From JAUVPY01 sp034412795 (lineage in GTDB: Bacteria > Chloroflexota > Anaerolineae > 4572-78 > NAK82): DNA of 64,000 bases. The notes beneath the pieces were generated by a model. It saw only the letters and a list, made by a program, of their open reading frames with translations, did not search any database and was not told the DNA's origin. Each line of letters opens with the position of its first letter. Positions within the stretch are counted from its first letter, which is position 1. Shown here piece by piece: positions 61,886 through 64,000 of the stretch. The position numbers and the translations under genes were made by a program. The stretch is from assembly GCA_034412795.1 (NCBI GenBank), contig DAOUMD010000185.1, positions 4,416 to 68,415 on the forward strand. Direction: 5' to 3'.

Positions 61886-62067
61886 TGTCCTTGGACCCCT
61901 TTCAGTAATCGAGTTGCCGAGCCAACAGCCGGGCGACCGTCGGCGGCCAGGCGTGGAGAATACACAGCATCGTCAAATTGTATACCCCAAGTATTGCCAA
62001 TAGGTTCAATGGGATGGTTTACTATTGGTTGACACCTCTTACTCGGTCAAACCAAGCAAAGTAACCT

Positions 62068-62245
62068 CGTAAAACGTAAAACGTGATGCGTGAGTAATCC
62101 ATCGAAATTATCTGCACGGTTCTGGTGTTGCTATGAAGCCTGGAAGCCCACGTCTCCGTGTAATTTATTTCGGTGGATTACTTGAAGGCACATTCGCAAG
62201 GCGCATTCGCCCAGAATCATTACGCTTTACGCCTTACGTTTTACG
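62068..62245. repeat. Nested dyad with CGTAAAA words
   Basis: CGTAAAACGTAAAACG (62068-62083) is complementary to the CGCTTTACGCCTTACGTTTTACG block (62223-62245). Further in, GTAATCCATCGAAAT and ATTTCGGTGGATTAC pair with one mismatch. The element fills part of the 536-base gap 61886-62421, which has no convincing gene. Confidence 0.7.
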
Positions 62246-62318
62246 AATTTGTCTGGCAAAGCAGGCCAAATTGTCAACCCGTTCTCCTGGCAAAATGAAC
62301 CATGCCGGTTCAATATAC

Positions 62319-62369
62319 ACGAAAGGGGCAAAAGACACGAAAACGTTTCGTGTCTTTTGCCCCTTTCGT
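62319..62369. repeat. Perfect 24-bp hairpin with 3-base loop
   Basis: The arms 62319-62342 and 62346-62369 are exact reverse complements (core GGGGCAAAAGACACG) around ACG. It lies 53 bases beyond the stop of the HAD gene, upstream of the M1 peptidase gene. It could terminate the HAD transcript, but lacks a T-run. Confidence 0.85.
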
Positions 62370-62421
62370 CTTTTCGTGGTTCCACGCCCAGCCGACAACG
62401 GATATGGGCAGGCCACGGGAA

Positions 62422-63087
62422 TCACACTTCTATCTCTCCCAATAACCGATTGAACGCATCCGGCGGCAGAGCATCCAACCCTTCGACGACAACGTCAGCG
62501 ACATCTAAAGCCTGCGCCGGGTTGGTAGTAGTCACGGCGATGCATCTCATCCCGGCTCGCTTGGCCGCCTGCACACCGGCGACGGCGTCCTCGATGACGA
62601 CACACCGCTCCGGCGGCACGTCGATCTGGCGCGCGGCTTTGAGGAACAGAGCCGGATCGGGTTTGCCCGGCAGATCATAGCCGGTGGCGATAGCCGTAAA
62701 GTAAGACCGCAGTCCCAGTTCATCGATGATGACGTCAATGTTGGCCGGAGGGGCGGATGAGGCAATCGCCTGTGGCGCGCCCTCGGCTTTCAGTCGATCA
62801 AGCCAAAGACACACTCCGGGCAGCGGCCGGACGTGGCCACGAACAACCTGGCGAAACCGGTATTCCTTGCGCTCACCCAACTCGGCCAGGAGTTCGGGCT
62901 CCGGCTTCTGTCCCAGGAGCGTCGACACCACCCCGGCGTTGTTCATCCCGAACGTGGACTGGAACAATTCACGCGACATGCGCAGACCGTAGTCCGGTAA
63001 CACCTGCGACCAGGCCTGGAAATGAAACTCGCCGGTATCAACCAGCACGCCGTCCATGTCCCATAAAACACCCCTTTTGAGCGTCAT
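62422..63087 (-). CDS. HAD-superfamily phosphatase / beta-phosphoglucomutase-like
   Basis: This is a 221-residue protein. HAD motif 1 VLWDMDGVLVDTGEFHFQAW (~8-27, nucleophile Asp), motif 2 AIASSAPPANI (~115), motif 3 Lys in TGYDLPGKPDPALFLKAARQ, and motif 4 CVVIEDAVAGVQAAKRAGM. The helical cap between motifs 1 and 2 is of the beta-PGM type (QSTFGMNNAGVVSTLLGQ). It probably dephosphorylates a small sugar phosphate or isomerises beta-glucose-1-phosphate; the GMDGV...TD signature of PGM is close but not decisive. It stands alone between two hairpin-rich gaps. Confidence 0.92.
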   Translation of the reverse strand: MTLKRGVLWDMDGVLVDTGEFHFQAWSQVLPDYGLRMSRELFQSTFGMNNAGVVSTLLGQKPEPELLAELGERKEYRFRQVVRGHVRPLPGVCLWLDRLKAEGAPQAIASSAPPANIDVIIDELGLRSYFTAIATGYDLPGKPDPALFLKAARQIDVPPERCVVIEDAVAGVQAAKRAGMRCIAVTTTNPAQALDVADVVVEGLDALPPDAFNRLLGEIEV

Positions 63088-63148
63088 CTAAGCCTCCAAC
63101 CTCGATTTCACCTTTGGGATTTCGTCATGGTTCAGAAGTCCCTGAAAT

Positions 63149-63257
63149 TAGGGTAACAATTGCAGACGAAGGACGAAAGACGAAGGACCAATTACTGGCT
63201 CAGGTCTCTTCGTCGTTCGCCCTTCGTCATTCGTCCAGTTGAGAAAGTGTTACCCTA
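63149..63257. repeat. Nested dyad with GACGAAG words
   Basis: Outer arms TAGGGTAACA (63149-63158) and TGTTACCCTA (63248-63257) are exact complements. Inside, GACGAAGGACGAAAGACGAA words (63164-63188) face TTCGTCGTTCGCCCTTCGTC words (63206-63236). Its organisation resembles a small mobile or structural repeat. Confidence 0.75.
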
Positions 63258-63260
63258 TTT

Positions 63261-63422
63261 GTGAACCATCCCCGCCAGAATGAGCTGTTTTGGGCGGTAG
63301 CCCAGGCGGTGTTGGAGATGGCCCCTGCCCAGAGCCGGGAGCGGACGCTGCTGGAGGCGTTGGTGGCCTGGGGGCGGGGGAAAAGGCCCGAACCGGAAGC
63401 CAGACAGGGACGGCTACTGTGA
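63261..63422 (+). CDS. Possible small protein
   Basis: A 53-residue frame from GTG 63261: two amphipathic helices (NELFWAVAQAVLEMAPAQSR, ERTLLEALVAWGRG) and a basic tail. It has no ribosome site and begins four bases after a dyad, so it could be a remnant of a longer gene. The composition is protein-like, but no family is recognised. Confidence 0.35.
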   Translation: MNHPRQNELFWAVAQAVLEMAPAQSRERTLLEALVAWGRGKRPEPEARQGRLL

Positions 63423-63558
63423 AATGTAGGAGGATGCCGACGTTGTGCCCTGGTCTCCCGATCATGTTATAATCAACCCATATGGTTTAAGTCCCAGCAG
63501 CCTCGACATAGCTGTTGTGGAATTACGACGCCGATGGGGAAGATAAGGTGAGTTAACA

Positions 63559-64000
63559 ATGCTCGACGAAATCCTGGGTATGCCCAGCGGTGCTCGCTTC
63601 TACAAGTGTGATTTGCACATGCATACGCCGGCGGACAGGCGCTTCAACTGCGAGGGATGGTCCATTCAGACCGACGAGGAGAAGCGAGCCTTTGCCCGCG
63701 AGTTGGTACGTTGTGCCCGCCAGGACCGTGGCCTGGATATACTGGCTGTGACCGAGCACAACGATGTGTCTTGGCTGTCATACATCCAGGGAGCGGCAGA
63801 ACAGTAAGAACTTATTGTGTTCCCAGGCGTAGAATTGGGAGCTTTGGCCGGCCAAAAGACCATCCATTTCCTGGCTATATTCAACCCCGGAACACCGGAG
63901 GAAGACATAAACCACTGGCTATCTTCCCTGGAATTGACCCCCGGGCAGCGGTTTAACCCAGACGGCACATCACGTGTTGTGCAAAAACACACTTATGAGT
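63559..64000 (+). pseudogene. PHP-domain (TrlF-type) gene interrupted by in-frame TAA, partial
   Basis: The first 82 codons encode a PHP phosphoesterase start: ARFYKCDLHMHTPADRRFN with the HxH metal motif, and LDILAVTEHNDVSWLSYIQG. TAA at 63805-63807 ends it, but the same frame then runs open to the window edge with clear continuation (ELIVFPGVELGALAGQKTIH, FLAIFNPGTPEED). That is the next PHP strand and metal-site region of TrlF-like proteins, which are large PHP-ATPases. TAA is not recoded in bacteria, so this is a nonsense mutation, a sequencing error or a true split. AAGG precedes the ATG. Confidence 0.75.

Noticed and set aside
63805..63807. Recoding at the PHP stop, as for the rhodanese
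   Set aside because: The codon is TAA, not TGA, and no SECIS-like structure was evident; nonsense mutation or error is simpler.

Overview
The window looks like a chromosome segment of a Chloroflexota bacterium, probably Anaerolineae-like. This is inferred from moderately high GC, many secreted proteins with long Thr-Pro linkers, a recurring C-terminal tail of the type YLP(L/I)(I/V/L), many STAND-type ATPases and GAF sensor proteins, and carotenoid genes with a fused CrtYcd-type lycopene cyclase. No rRNA, CRISPR array, integrase or transposase gene was seen. One tRNA (Lys, CUU) is present.

Bases 1-14300 form an accessory or conflict island, almost all on the minus strand. It holds an NB-ARC/TPR regulator cut by the left edge, pentapeptide-repeat proteins, a secreted nuclease, a single-chain type IIL (MmeI-like) restriction-modification protein with a small partner, a pentapeptide-TIR gene followed by a TIR-FGE gene, a secreted phospholipase D, and a second FGE-domain protein. 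It ends with a ribbon-helix-helix regulator under a clear promoter/operator and then tRNA-Lys. The two FGE proteins are nearly identical except in a C-terminal stretch that has the look of diversity-generating-retroelement variable regions.

Bases 14300-21000 carry an alpha/beta hydrolase lacking its nucleophile, a SpoIIAA-like protein, an actin-fold/baseplate-J-like pair, ruvX and mltG. Bases 21000-32400 carry an unusual signalling cassette: four paralogous STAND-like ATPases (one soluble, one fused to seven membrane helices and a GAF-like domain, one with an effector-associated-type domain inserted between Walker A and B, one ending in an OmpR-type winged helix), a membrane-anchored stalk protein, and a convergent GAF protein plus receiver protein.

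Bases 32700-43300 contain a secreted metalloprotease, hisA-hisF-hisI, a 2-hydroxyacid dehydrogenase, an RraA-like protein, a stand-alone NHLP-type RiPP precursor, a GAF histidine kinase with TPR partner, a double-XRE regulator and a lipoprotein. At 43548-44021 a membrane-anchored rhodanese has two in-frame TGA codons exactly where the CxC catalytic motif belongs, followed by a SECIS-like hairpin. It is best read as a double-selenocysteine protein that abuts a two-component system.

Bases 46200-64000 hold an MBL-fold protein with altered metal ligands, AMMECR1, two large secreted proteins (beta-repeat protein and GH113-like glycosidase), crtI-crtB-crtY, a minus-strand series (M1 peptidase, ECF sigma factor, anti-sigma factor, propeller lipoprotein, small membrane protein), a HAD phosphatase, and a PHP-domain gene broken by an in-frame TAA at the right edge. 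Intergenic regions are rich in long dyads, including a MITE-like element with 13-bp terminal inverted repeats and a 6-bp flanking duplication.
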